64,000 nucleotides of DNA from Nageia nagi (Eukaryota > Pinophyta), in NCBI GenBank assembly GCA_050084985.1, contig JBITNC010000001.1, positions 29,760,001 through 29,824,000 on the forward strand, written 5' to 3'. A program made the position numbers and the translations under genes. This document shows, piece after piece, positions 10,401 to 23,640 of the stretch (the first letter of the stretch is position 1; every line of letters starts with the position of its first letter). Below the pieces are notes generated by a model. That model ran no database searches and had not been told where the DNA came from. It saw only the letters and a list, made by a program, of their open reading frames with translations.

Positions 10401-11810
10401 ATACACATAGAAGTTCTCCCTAGTTGTATAGTTTTTCAATCTAACTATAAATTGTTCAAGCACATGATCCACAAGTGTGAGTTTTCCATTAGCATTAGAA
10501 ACTCTAAACCCTTCAAAGCCCTTAGTCTTAATTCCTCTTTTATTGATAAATATTTATCAATGAAATTATGAGTAGCACCTGGGTCTATTAGAACCATTAT
10601 CTCTTGTCCTCCCACTTGTCCAATTACCTTAAAAATAAAATATTTTGGTGCCTGATTGAGTGAAGAAATCATGCTTCCATGGGAGGCCTCTTCCTTGGGT
10701 GTTTCCTCATGCTTCAACATGTCATCATCAAGCTCCAAATCTGAACTAGCATCATATATAGAAAGGAACTCAATGTATTGTACTTTCCCCTTACCTTGGC
10801 AACTATGTCCCAGTTCCCATGGTTTCTTGCAATGAAAAGACTTACCTTCTTCCCTTAATATCTTTCAACTGACCTGTTTGTGATGGAAATAATGGCTTGG
10901 ACTTTTTGATCACTTCTCTTTCTTTTGCAAATTTCTTAGTAACATCTAACATATCCTTTACATATTTAAACAACTTTTAGAGTATACATAGTGGGCTAAA
11001 AATTGTAAGCAACTCTTATTGCATCATCAATAGTATTCTTTTTGAAATTTTCACCATACCTTGTAGAGGTTCCATCAATCCTTCTAAAGAAAATAAAAGT
11101 TATCCTTTCCTCTAAAATATTATGAATCATCACTGTTATCTTCTAAAATTCTAAAATGTAATCATCAACTGATCCTTGTTGTTTCAAATATGTTAGCTCC
11201 CTATAATCATTTTCCTTCTTCCTATAAAAACATTTTGCTAGCCTTCTAGAAAATTCATCAAAAGAGGAAATATGAGAATAGTCTTGAATAATTACCCCAT
11301 GTTGCCACTAATCAAGAGCATATCCCTCCAAATGCAACATTGCAAACTTAATTGCATCCTCTTCAATCATACTAGGACTAAGAGTGAAGTATGTTGGGAG
11401 TTAGTATAACCATGCCCTAGGTATTATATTCTTTCCATTAGACATATGTACCTATATTTTGTTTATATTTTCCTACAAATATTTTTGATCACCCCTTGGA
11501 CTTCCTTGAAAATGATTCCCAAGAGAACTATTTCCTTTCAATTACAATAACTCCAAATAACTACTAAAATTCACTTATTTTCTTAAATTTGAATCAAACA
11601 TAGAATAATCCCTAAAAATATGATTCAACTTAAGAAGATTTGGGACCTAACTTCTTAACTCATTTGAAGAACTTTTCATAAACATAAGTTTAGAAGGCCT
11701 AGGAATAATTGACAGATCCTCTATCTTCCCAACATCCTCATAAAAGTATCTCCCTAAGAAGTGGGTTGAGTTGCTTGACTATTGGAATCAATCAACACCT
11801 TTTTTTTTGG
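10400..11810 (-). pseudogene. Ty3-type gag-protease of element B1, decayed
   Basis: Reading minus from about 11810: KKKVLIDSNSQATQPTS, a Gag stretch with EEDAIKFAMLHLEGYALD and WQHGVI (about 11270-11370) and SSFDEFSRRLAKCFYRKKEN (about 11210-11265), then HCKKPWELGHSCQGKGKVQY (about 10780-10840, a zinc-knuckle-like motif), then protease VLIDPGATHNFIDKYL (about 10550-10600), where the usual D-S/T-G is D-P-G. Stops and frameshifts are frequent. Nothing resembling RT follows. The same truncated layout in B2 argues for an amplified gag-protease-only derivative. Confidence 0.8.
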
Positions 11811-12829
11811 TGTTCACTGTCATAATCCTTTATAGATTAGGTCAAATGCATTAACATGATCCCACCAATGCTATCTGCTAACCAATCAATCATAGAAGCC
11901 CATTTTATCCTAACATTAGGTTTTGGTTTCATCTTGGGGCCCATATCACCCAATATGGCATTAATTTGAAATATGATCATACAACATATGAGTATATCAT
12001 CTACAAAATCATGGATAAAGTGCATCGTCCCTAGAATAATTATAATTTCTAGTCATTAAACCATGGAAAAGAAATGATTGTAACTTATATCCTCACCCAA
12101 TATAGTACATATATCTTGGTTACTATCCCTTAGCTTAAGGTAATATGACTAACTAATCCATACCTATTGGTTAGTATCTCCAATGGTATGAGCTCCCATG
12201 CCCATATCTTGGGAACCCAAATGTCTTTAGGAAGTAACAACTTTCTCATCATGATGTTTTATTTCAAAATTTTATCATGAAATCATTAAATTTATTCAAT
12301 AAACATAATAAATATATGAATTAGTCATAAAACTTGCATCTAATCTATTAGTTACAACAAATCCTCACTCAATATTTCAAAATATAAAGGTTATTAATAG
12401 ATAACTTTTCATTCTTGGCCATGAAACCATCATGTTTTAAAAATTTATCTAATATCCATCTCACCCTTGTTTATGTGAGATTTACATAATATTATCATTA
12501 CGTCCTATTTTTAGGATCTAATAGGAATAGAATTGGATCAATAACCCTTAAAATCTTGATTTGTAATCTTTTGTTTTTAATACTTGGTTCAAATCAAATA
12601 TTATCATTAATAATACTTTAACAAAGATTTCTTCTTTCAAGAAAAAATATTGACTAACATTAAATGTAACATCACATCCTTATTATCTATTAAACACATT
12701 AACAAGGTATTTATCATTAAGGGATTTATCCCTATTTCTACTTAGCATTGAAATTCTGACATTTTCATCAGTAGGGTTGATCAACATATCTTGGGATAGG
12801 TTTGTTCCAAACTAAACTATAAGTTTTTT
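11811..12829. other. unassigned region right of B1
   Basis: Homology between B1 and B2 stops near 11760. A 62-codon minus frame (11837-12025) contains WLADSIGGIMLMHLT and MGPKMKPKPNVRIKW but matches no family I recognise. It reads toward the gag of B1 and could be part of its leader. The rest is AT-rich. Confidence 0.35.
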
Positions 12830-13830
12830 GTATCCTCGAGTTTTCTCTTTCCAAAACTCAATCTCTTGAAGAGAAGTACTAATACTCATCAATGCTTTTT
12901 CTTGAACATATTGAACTTGCTCTTGAAGTTCTTGTTCTTGGACAAGATACCTCTCATTTTCTATTACCAATAGATTTCACTTGATAATTAGTATGATCTT
13001 TTCTTGATTTAGAATATCTCTCTCAATCCTAAGAGATTTTCTCTATTCCCTTCAATAACCAATTGTTGGCATAAGAAAGCATTTTCAATGTCAAATGATA
13101 TTTTTCATACCAAAATTTCTTAGTAACATAATATTATAAATTTTTCACTCATATGTTGTACAATTTATTTCATTGATGATCTATTATGATTTTTCTCGCT
13201 AGATTTTATAGCTCAAACCAGAAAGGTAATTAAGAAACCAATGACTTTTAAAAATTTTCTCTATTTTCATACACCCTTAATCATATTTTGAAAGTATGAA
13301 AATTAAAAGTTCAAATGAAGTATTCATAATAAGTTAATCATTTATTTAAATCAATTAATAGTTAATGAAAATGGGATCTTTATCCCATTTTGCTCTCCAT
13401 TTAGGGTATATCTTCCTTGTCACCCTTATCATCAAGTGATTTTGATGATGCCAGAGAGATTTGAATAACATGTCTAAGTAACAATTTTTCATACCTTTGA
13501 GCTTATGTCCTCCATTTTTCTATTTCTAGTAAGAAGGCACTAAGGTGGGAAAAGGTCTCTTCTTACACACTATTAATTTGTTAGATCAATTTCCTCTCTT
13601 GGTCAATGAGGCCAATCATTAACTTATTTCACTTTGTAGAAATAGAATTCCATATTCTTTCACATTCTTCTCTTTCCCTTTGGAGATGCATTATTTATTC
13701 TTCAATGTTCTTCAATTATTGTTGTTAAAATTTGTTGTCTATGATACCTTGCATCTTTTCCATAATTCATTATTAATTATTTGATCTTGTGTTTATATAA
13801 GTGGCATAATTTTAAGAGGTTTTAACTAGT
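12830..13830 (-). pseudogene. decayed coding sequence, coiled-coil-like, unrecognised
   Basis: Minus-strand translations in mixed frames give acidic or lysine-rich helical phrases: ENERYLVQEQELQEQVQYVQ and EKALMSISTSLQEIEFWKEK (about 12830-12970), and QREREECERIWNSIS (about 13640-13690). The heptad-like spacing suggests a coiled coil. The tail of the PMD pseudogene at 31.4-31.7 kb is also a coiled coil, so this may be the tail of a related gene, but no PMD core was found nearby. Many stops are present. Function unknown. Confidence 0.4.
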
Positions 13831-13849
13831 TGGATAGAATGTGGTATCA

Positions 13850-16000
13850 TACAAGCAAACTTAAATTGCAATATCATACTGTGCCTTTATCAATAATAAT
13901 ATTCTCCAATAATTTATTTAGTATCTTATTAGATACTTCTTAGAGGGTAAAACTACTCTCCAAACATAATTTCTTAGTGGATATTGTAGTCTTACAGTCT
14001 TTTTCATCCAATCATAAGAATGTTTTCATACATCACTTGTAATTATTCTCTATTCCTTTATGGATAGGTAATAAATTTATAGGTAGAGGTTCTACTCTAT
14101 TATGTGTTTTGCTAACAAATCATGGTGATTCACAAAAGAAATTAGCTTGTAGTGCATCTTGTCACTCTTCCTGGTGGGATATAGGAAAATATTATCTATT
14201 ATGGGGTACATACTTTGTTATCACAAAATTCCTTAGAGGCGATGGATTTCCTTCATCAGGATGTAGCTATTGTTACTCTATATCATTTGAATAATTTTGG
14301 TTGCTGCATTATCACTCAACTCAAAATTGATGAGAACTTATGCTACTTTATTCAATTATTTTCATATCCTAATCTAACTTGGAGAGTTATTCTGCATATT
14401 CCTTATAATCCATTATTGGTGAGACTTGTAGCTTACATAGGTCCTTCAAATTTTTAGGGGAGATTTCAAGACCTCTTTCTATCTTGTGGATGTTTTGGTA
14501 GCAAAGTTTACATTGGGAGACTATGTATTCCTTCATAGTTTCTAGGCAATAGGAAAATTGGATTCTTTCTAATCTATTTTCTTCATTCTATCATTTTTGA
14601 GTTATATCTTGAAACACAATAGATTTTACTCTTGATCCTCCTACATATAGTACATCAAATTAAGATTTAAAATCCTTTGATTTTGATTTATCAGTTAATA
14701 GATTTTATTATGCTTACTTAGAGTCATCCGACTAGGGTAACTATCCATTGGATTTTTCAATGCAATTTAATATTGATGAGAAAAAAAAAGGTTCCTTTTT
14801 CATAAGCTATCCACTTGGCTTGTTAGTGGAACTTTTTATGCATTTAGTAAGTAAATTAAAAGGAACTTTTATTTCTTATAGAATTTTGATAACATTCATG
14901 AAATAGGACTAGTACATCCAAGAATGAAAATTACATTACGAAAGGATTTGGTTTTATTTAGTATAGATGAAAAACCCTTCCTTTCCATTCATTCTTAATC
15001 ACTAAGTGGATTCTCTTCCTCATTTATCATCTCCTCGGGTTCCTCAAAGAATAATGAAATATTTTGGCTCATTACTCAAAGATACTCAATGATTTTTTGA
15101 GAGAGGGTAGGCACATTTCTACCATAAAAAGAGGAAAACCCCATTTTGCATTGGGTTTATTGACCATCTTGTTGTTTCCCTTAACTTGATTAACTACTTC
15201 TTATAGCTTTTTCTTTCCTTCTTCTTTTTCTAGATATAGAAAGCTTTGCAGGGTGGTATCATCATTCACTTCTACAAGATTAGAGACTTATTTTACTTTC
15301 TTTTAGTATTTCCTTCCTTTTCTTGATCTCCTTATCCCTTCCATGTTGCAATAGAAAACATATACATTCAAGATTTATTTTGAATCTTTGAATTATATTG
15401 CTATACTTAAGCTGAATGAAAATTTTATTATAATCATCTTTCATTACATAATATAGTAAACATTTTCTTAGGTCTAGTCCATTATATATTCTATCCCTTC
15501 GATGAAACATAAGTCTTCTATATGTACATTAGCACCCATTGAGTTTAATTTTTAAGTCCCCATCCATAGTTTCATCTCATAGTTTGGCCTAATAGTAGGT
15601 GGAGGTGTGATTTGAATAAGGTTTTCTTCTACAGGGAGGAGAATTGTAATTTTGAAATTTAAAATGTCTTTAATTCCACTTTGTCCATTGAAATCATCAT
15701 GGAGAGCTCTTGTTTCACTTATAATATCTTCTCCAAAGATAACTTCTTCTAAAACCTATTTCATACAGGTAGGGGTCTTGAATCCTGATTTATCTTAGCT
15801 AGGTATTCATTCCTCCTAGAGACCTAGTTTCTAGTTTGTTATGTTGGGGAAATATGTCTTTCTCTAGTTCTTTTACATAGGTTTTGGGATATGATCATTT
15901 GCAATTTAGCTATTTTCCTTTCAATTCTTAGAGTATCATTTATTGAAGTATCCATAATCCATAGAATGAAATTTCATCGTCAATGTTGGATAGGAAATCA
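13850..16000 (-). pseudogene. decayed minus-strand coding tract, unrecognised
   Basis: Several minus-strand stretches keep coding character across frameshifts: EEVIFGEDIISETRALHDDF and ITILLPVEENLIQITPPP (about 15580-15760), FHRRDRIYNGLDLRKCLLYY (about 15450-15510), NKPNAKWGFPLFMVEMCLPS (about 15110-15170), KLCYQNIHKIERGLEISP (about 14455-14510), and HNRVEPLPINLLPIHKGIEN (about 14050-14105). Order and strand are consistent over 2 kb, so one long ancestral protein is plausible. I do not recognise a domain. Plus-strand frames over 14109-14457 are shadows of this. Confidence 0.45.
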
Positions 16001-17624
16001 AATTCTATAGGCAACGAATTCCAAGGTCAACCCATCTTAATGTTTTTAAGGTTTCCTACAAACTAAGAGATAATAAGTTAGCACTATTTAGTATTCACTA
16101 CTTTACCCTAGTTCCTAACCGATACTTTCTCTTATAACAATGTAATGCTACCCTACTCTATGCTTAAACTTAAACATTTAAACTCTTTTTTTTTTAATAT
16201 TCCCTATGTATGGATTACTATCCATGAAACTTATATCCCACATGGACTAGATTTTGTTGCTCTTCGTATTATACCTAGATACAACATTCCCTAGGTAAGT
16301 ATTAGGGCATGTTCACCATGCAAGCCTACCTCACTTGTAAGTGGTTCCCTATGATGATCGTGCTCCAATTTTGTTTGAGTAGCATCCTCTTTCTCATAAG
16401 TACACTATTTTGAACACCCAATCTAAGACTTCCTTGATTACCGAACATATTTATTTTTTTGAAATACTTGTACTCCCTTTTACACATACATTATAAGTGT
16501 CATGCCTTAAATTATGTAAAGGATTGTTTAGATTCACTCCCCATATCAATTTCTTAGGTATATCCTCATTTGAATTACTTACCCCTTGCTTAAAACCCTA
16601 ACAATTGAGCAAGTTAGGTTTGGTGTTTATTATATGAAAGATATGAACACAATCCATCATTTCTAATGAACATTCTCTAGATATAAATCCTATATAAAAA
16701 TGAATACATTATAATATTTGTGTTTTAATTTGAGCAAAAATATAAACATTAGATTGAATTAAACTATACTTAGTGTGACTTGCCATGCTATATTAACCAT
16801 TTTTCCTTATTAATACTTGACTACATTGAGGTTTCTCTTACATCATGAGTACATCAAGATAATGGTTTTAAAAGCATTTTATCAAATACATCAATTGTAT
16901 AATTTACATCCAAAGAGTTTCATGGTAAGGAGAGTCTTTATCTTCATCCCATCTTTCATCCACGATCATCCCAAGGTTCTAAAAGTGATTAGTTGTAAGT
17001 ACTAAGAAAGGTTTTCTAAGCATTTTGAGGATTAAGATAGCTCTTCTTATGACCATAATGAACTTTACTCTATATGCACCATGCCTCAATCCATCCAATC
17101 AAATTCATACATCCTTTACTTAGTTTTATACACTATTTATGATCTCAGGAGGTTTTATGCCTTCATTAAGGCTACCTCCCTTCCTTGACCATAGAGTAAG
17201 ATTCTGTTCAAAATGAGACAATACAAAGGAAGTATTAACATCCAAAGAATTTTTGTGTATATCTTCAAATAATGATCTACCATATTTTATTGGAAAATAC
17301 CATCAACTCTATATTAATTATAGAGGCATAATCAAATTTAAATACCATAGTTTTAGCAACACTATGCTCACATAACTTTATGACCTTCTCAATACATTCC
17401 AAGCTCAAATATAAAAAATTGTGAACTTAAACCTATTCAAGGTCCAAATATTTAACCTTGAATCTTTATTGTTGTTTTGCATACTATAGATAGTCTATAT
17501 TAATAATATTTCCTAAGGTTTATTGAGGTATTTGGTTGAATCAATATTGAATTATTTTAAAACCATTAATTAGGACAAATAAAAAGATTATATCAATTCA
17601 CAGGTTATGCACCAATAGGGTATG
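16001..17624. other. intergenic, no gene recognised
   Basis: AT-rich sequence with scattered short open frames (for example 16817-17005) and no recognisable domain, LTR terminus or tandem unit. Confidence 0.4.
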
Positions 17625-18790
17625 TTGGAAAGACCAACACATTGTTTGACAAAAATGCTTCACCTAATGCCCAAGATAAATGAATTAAAAAGGAGCAAAA
17701 AAATTGTTTGACAAATGAATCGTCTAATAACCATTTTCGCTGATATGAACCAAATGGATATGGACAAAGGTCTATGAGTAATCAAAATGTAGTCTTAAGA
17801 ATTGCCAAAATGTTTGTTGGAAGGGTATATGATTTTTTTTGATAGAACGTCTCATCAAAGCATTGTAAAAAATGGCACAACACGCTCAGGGAAGATACGT
17901 TAAGAAGGGCCTATGGAATGTTGATAGAGAATCTCATAAACTCACCGTCTCATGGATCATAATGATATCATAATATGTCCAAGGCAGATACGCAAAGAGG
18001 AACCAGTGTATTATTTGGCAAAATATCTCATGAAAATGAGGTAATGGACGTAGAACACGCCCAAAATGGATGTATTAGGAGGGTTTTCCACTTGTTTGAC
18101 AAAATGCCTTATCAAAATATAGTCTATTGTTTTGCAACGTTCGCACAGTAGGCATACAATGGATACGTTGTGGAGGCCTATTAACTAATTGACCAAATGT
18201 CTCATAGTATATACATATGATAGATACGTTGAGGGAAAAATTGCCTATTTGAAAAATTATCTTCGCAAGAATTAATCATATTTACTAAGGAATCTAATAA
18301 TTATTTTAGAAAATGGCTCATCAAGTATCGGTTCATGTATACACTATAAACAATGGATGCTTTAGAAAGATATCTATGAGTTTCTTAGACCAAAGAGTCT
18401 CATCGAGATGTAATTATCGTAGGGTATGGAAAAAATGAATACATTAGAATGGCCTGTTATCTATTTGGAAAAAATATCGTATTAAAACAAAGCAGATACG
18501 TGAAGGTCATGTTTGACAAAAAGCTTCATCAAATGTAGTGTTTGAAAAGGGATCAGAGTCGTAAAAGAGATCTGAATATTGTTTGATAAAAATGTTGAGG
18601 GAAGACTGTAAGTTGTTTGACACCATGCCTTCTCGAACGTAGATCGACAGGTACGTGAATGTACCTGTGAATCTATATACCAAGTGCCTCATCAAATTAA
18701 AATATTTGGATAACATGTTCCAGCCGGATACATTGGAAGAGACCTGCGACCTTCATCAAATTTTAATCTCTCGCAGAAAATAGGTATGGA
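17625..18790 (+). pseudogene. PPR protein pseudogene, long degenerate repeat array
   Basis: About fifteen relics of one PPR phrase, roughly TTGTTTGACAAAATGCCTCA (LFDKMPH), occur on the plus strand near 17640, 17702, 17835, 17925, 18015, 18095, 18190, 18256, 18305, 18380, 18460, 18511, 18573, 18612 and 18675. They alternate with GGATACGTT-GAG-like phrases (GYVE..). The clearest unit, LFDKMPYQNIVYCFATFAQ, lies near 18095-18155. Spacing runs from about 39 to 95 bp instead of a regular 93-105 bp, so units have been eroded by deletions. It breaks off at 18792 where solo LTR A+ begins and resumes at 20545. It is older than the relic at 0.5-1.3 kb. Confidence 0.8.
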
Positions 18791-18792
18791 GG

Positions 18793-20522
18793 TGTTATTT
18801 TTTCAAAATCACAATCAGAAGGGTAAAATTAATTACATTCTTTATCTTTCCCTTATTCATTCTTAAATAAAATCCTTCATTTAATTCCCACCTCTTATTC
18901 CCCTTTCTCTTATATGTAAATACTTGTATATATTGAATCCTTATTTTTAAAAGTCTTGTATATTATTGAGTTGTGTTTACATTGTCAGGTCTTAGTATTA
19001 CAAGTGTTAGTTAAAAATACCATTTTGTTTGAGGAAAACATTGTTTGTACATTCATTTGAGTTAGATCCGAGGATTGTAGATAGTCCATGATAATTGGTG
19101 TAAGTCGTATAAAAATTGACTCTAGTCTTTCCCAGGTCTTGTCACCGGGTGTTGTTGTATATAAACTCTTTGTGTGTCAAAGGTCAAGTCTAGGCCCTAT
19201 TTTGATTCCTATCACTCAGGTTTTAGTCTTTTTAATTTGAGGGTTATTTTTGGGCATTTTTTTACTAAAGGGTTTCTCAAGTCATATAATGGGTGTTATC
19301 ATTACAATTAAGTGAAATAGAGCCCATGGAAATCTAGAGGTGATGTTATACTTCATGAAAATCAACGAGCTTTAACCCCTTCCATTACCAGGTAATTTAG
19401 AAGATCTTAATGGTGGGAGATATTACAATAAGCACATTTGGAAGACCCCATCGATTTCAAGTGATGATGTCACATCTTTTGAGACATATCAATGGGTGGT
19501 AAGACTTCTCAGATATCCAACAAAACCGTCCAGGGTAAAACAAGACCTACTAAGTATGAATGAAGATTGTAAGAAGGAAACACCCAAGTCCAGTTAGTCA
19601 AGAGTGTGTGACCCCTAGGACTCTACCAATGTGTTGACCATAACTCATTTCCATGTGGTAGGAGTATTTTACCTTTTAGAATTAAATGACATATCTATAT
19701 TCACCCTTATAGTGATTACATCTTAGAGCTATAGAACAAGGATATTTAATGGTTGTAGCAGAATGGTGAACCTTACCTCATAAATGTAGAATTAGTTACA
19801 TATTCACTATGGTAAAATACAAAGAGTGATAGATTATGGCTAGAGTGGTAAAAAGATTGAAGGTTGTAGATCCGCAAGCCTTGCCACTAAAATATGACCA
19901 TATTGTATAATCAGCTACAGTTGTAAACTACTTTGTATATATTGTATATATTTAAGTCTACACTATTCCTAGTTAAAAATTAGTTATAGTTATTAATGGT
20001 GGACAACCTTCCTTTTTGTAAATGAAATAGTATAAATATTGGATTGTTAGAAGTCCATAAGTTTTGACATTTTAGAAAAGTTTCTTAGTGTAAGCTCTAT
20101 TTTCATATATGATAATGCAATATTATGATATTTTTCCCTTTGCATTTTATAGTTGTTATCTTACTTTGTGATTATTATGTATGAAATTTAGTTCTAAATT
20201 GTGGCTATGTATTGCAATTACAAGGACCCAAGAGTGAGATAGTTATTATATTCTTAATCTTGGCAATGGATTACTGCATGTGTGGTAATGCCCAAGTTGA
20301 CTAGTTTTAGTTTTCTTTTTGTAGTTTATTTTTCTATATCTTTCCTATTACTCTTACCTTTTTATCTCTTTTCAGATACTTTTGACCTCTCTCATAGATA
20401 GGAACCATCTTATAACCCATAGATTGAGCAAAAAAAACCCCACAAGCAGACTATCCCACCACCTTCTTCTCTTTTAAGAACCCTACTATTTTAGGAAACG
20501 GATAACTATAACAGACCAAACC
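18793..20522 (+). repeat. solo LTR of family A (A+), inside the PPR pseudogene
   Basis: Matches the reverse complement of 25848-27761 along its length: the TTATTCATTCTTAAATAAA region (about 18850), the GATGATGTCACA repeat zone (about 19350-19490), a TATA box TATAAATA (20031-20038), TTTTTCCCTTTGCATTTTAT (about 20132), and the end CCCTACTATT..AGACCAAA (about 20485-20516). It starts TGTTATTTTTTC. PPR sequence lies on both sides, so it is an insertion. No coding region or second LTR accompanies it. End positions are good to about 10 bp; no target duplication is clear. Confidence 0.75.
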
Positions 20523-20544
20523 TTAAGTTTACATTATACTGATC

Positions 20545-20720
20545 AATAAGAGGGCATGCAAATTATTTAACAAAAAGCTTAATCGAATTATGATCCCATG
20601 GATTCCCCAAAATGGGTTTATTGAAAAGGTTCTACTAGGCCAAATCTTCAATCCTTTGCCCCATATTTTTTTAATAGGTATCCTCATGGAAATTCTAGAA
20701 TGAGGTAAAATGTCTATCAA
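20545..20720 (+). pseudogene. PPR pseudogene, continuation right of solo LTR A+
   Basis: Plus-strand DNA from 20555 gives relics of a further unit: LFNKKLNRIMIPW.PQNGFIEK then VLLGQIFN (shifts included), equivalent to LFNKMPNRN.ISW..QNGFIEKAL.LF. It restores the array that ended at 18790. A minus-strand open frame over 20529-20720 is a shadow. Confidence 0.65.
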
Positions 20721-21506
20721 GGAAATAAAAAAAAAAAAAGAATGGTTTTTCTTTGAATACTAATTAGACTAATAAGGATAAGACAGAAGAGAGAATATAG
20801 GGGCTCGAGATTTACTTTGAAGGCTTTGGATTTGCAACAAGGGAAGCATCCAAGGCATCTATATTTGGCTTACCCTTATTTTTTCTTGAATTTATCAAGA
20901 AGAGTGGGTCTCCAATTAATGAGACTACATCTTTATTTAATAAAAATTCTTGTGCTTGCATTTAAATTCCAAGTACTCATTCACATGTTACTTGTAAAGT
21001 CAATAAAATAGTCTCTAAGTGAAACAAAGCTCACTTCTTTTTAAAGTAACTATAGGATTTATGGCTTCAAATCTTAACTAAGTTATATATATTAATTCCA
21101 AATAATACATTACATTCCCTAACCATGTATGGATAAATTCATAAAATCACATGTCAAGATGTCCAATTAAAAAATACTAGAAATTTCACATGTATAAAAC
21201 CAACATGAAAATCAATAATAATAATAAAGTACTCTTTCTATGTATATCTAGATAAATATGCAAAATCATAAGACAAATTTGTACCTACATAGTCACATGC
21301 TACCTTCCACTAAAATAAATAATGCTATAAGATGGACACCAAGATCATCCTTCAATATTTAAACCAATATTATAGAATCTAAGGGTTTATATCAAATGAT
21401 TAGTATAATATTTTAGCAACTAAATACTAAAATCAAGAAAAAGCACCTGGATATTCAAATTGGATAATTGGGAAGAGGTGGCTCCTTCTCATGGGACCCA
21501 AATCCA

Positions 21507-21550
<44 letters not shown>

Positions 21551-21963
21551 AGATATGTTATGTTTTCCTTAAGGTTATCCAAATATTTATATTCAAAGGG
21601 TAGTCTAATCCATCAACACAAATAAATATTTATCCAACTCATATACTTTACACCTAGCATTAGGAAATAAAATATTTTATCAATCATATCACACCTAACA
21701 AAAGAAAACAAATTGTGTGAGGTGATTTTCTCAATTATTTTTTGTAAAGCAATAAAATAGCCTTGTAACCTCCACAAGATGAAAAAAATTCTTAAACCCT
21801 AAATCTTTATTTATTTTTTTCCCTAAATTTATTATCATAAAAACTAAAATTCATTAGTAAAAATTCAAATTCAAATGGTTGGAATATTCCTTGCATTATT
21901 GAAAAATAGCCAATTATTTTCTTAAGCAAATTCCATCATGCATATCTTATTTTTATCACATAT
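20721..21963. other. intergenic with no gene
   Basis: AT-rich. Contains the GA microsatellite listed below. The part 21560-21963 may include the far end of the B2 LTR, whose left boundary is not certain. Confidence 0.4.
21511..21553. repeat. (GA)n microsatellite
   Basis: Uninterrupted GA dinucleotides from 21511 to about 21546, ending in an imperfect AGAGAG tail. Confidence 0.97.
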
Positions 21964-22630
21964 ATTTACATGTGGAGACCACTCAACCTATGAGATAAAT
22001 TTTGTTAGTGCACCACATACAAGCATCATACTCATCATGGAAGTCTAATATCATACTCAAAAATTATGATATGCAACTATATCCTATAAGAAGGTCCTTA
22101 TGAGCTATTAATGATTCAATACAAATCATTTCCTTGCTCTTACCAATCCATTACTATAACCACTCATCTTGGTTCCTTGGGATCTCCCTCTTGATTCTCT
22201 TATTAAGTTGACCCATTACCTATGTCACACAAAATCTCAAAGCCAACATCAATTGGTCACAACTATAGCATATAATCATATTTTATTAGTCATCTCATAT
22301 TCCCATTCACATTTGAATTTCTTAAAGGTAATGAAATCGAGTGATTCATTACAAAATTTTAGAAAGAATTCAAAATTGAAGGTACAACAAGGTCATTACA
22401 ATAATCTGATCATTGGGATCTCCAAGTGCATTAAAATAATAATAAAATAACTCATCCTACACTCAAGAGAAAAACATCCCACTTTAGGGCTCACAATATG
22501 GGTCCAATGGACCACTATTATTCTATTCCAAGTTACTACAAATGTAATAAGAAAAATAAGATAGATTATTTACAAAAGGGATACCAAAGATCCCAAATGT
22601 CTTCAATTTTGATCAAAAGGGGATGTTACA
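21964..22630 (-). repeat. 3' LTR of Ty3-type element B2
   Basis: Second copy of the LTR at 8529-9196, with TGGAGACCACTCAACC at 21973 and GGATGTTACA at 22621-22630. The linked gag-protease to the right reads minus, so this is the 3' LTR. The frame at 22169-22450 is a chance open frame inside it. Confidence 0.75.
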
Positions 22631-23640
22631 AAGCCTCACCTCCCAAATTGCTTGACCCCAAGCAATTATGAAATATCAAGAGACTTTATCTTTCTAACAT
22701 CCTTTGGTTCAAATGCATGTATCAGCTAGAATGTAACTTCAATATGACCAATCAATGTATGAATCAAATCAGCCAATGAACTTCTAATCTATGTAATAGA
22801 ACTTGGAATGGAATCAACACCTTATACAAAATAGTATTTAACCCTTTTGGTGAAGAAAAGAGCACTCAACATATCTAAAATTTTAAGGTTGTGAACAACC
22901 TCTTTTCTAAGAATATTTTCAGCTATGTTGATGGAGGGAAAAATGCATAATAGGTCTAAAATGTTAGTGAACTCAACCCCAAACAAACTCAAGCATGATA
23001 TGTTATTCATCATCTTATCTACCTACAAACTATGGTTATTTGTAGCCTCAAATTGATATAAAAATCTTAGAAATTTCTCCCTCAAAACCATCCCTCATCA
23101 TGTAAATTTTGTTCCCATATATTACATGAAAAAATTCTAATATTATAATGAAATCTCTCTCATCAATATCAATATATATTAAACACAAGAATGGAGGGGT
23201 ATGTAATGCAACCTTGATCAATTGTAAAAATTTCTAATATGATGTAACAATTTATCTCCCAAAATAGTGAATTTTTAGGAATAGTGTGGTCATAAAGATT
23301 AGAAGGTATACATCTTCCATTCATGATATTTTTTCTAAGACCACATAGCTTAAATGGTGATAGAATTTTAAATATGATATGACCATTAAAATTAGCAAAT
23401 ATTCAATTCTAAATTTTGGCATCAAGGTTGCAAATGAATTCTTCATGAGAGAATATGATGCCTTATTTTTGGGTCGTATTAACAACTTATTCAAGTCTTC
23501 CAAGGGAAGATGTTTTTTCTTGCAAAAATATAAACAAAAATAAAGGTGAGTAAAAACAAGTGGGGTTGTTGCCCCATATCAGTTGCCAAGCTTTCCTTGT
23601 ACCCAACGTTCTATCTCCTTGATTTATTGGCTTTTTTTTT
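22631..23640 (-). other. 3' noncoding part of element B2
   Basis: Collinear with 9197-10400. It begins, reading minus toward the LTR, with TTTGGGAGGTGAGGCTT as candidate PPT. No RT, RNase H or integrase motif could be found, as in B1. Confidence 0.6.

Noticed and set aside
14109-14457. Plus-strand open frames
   Set aside because: The minus strand of the same DNA shows better coding character in several places.
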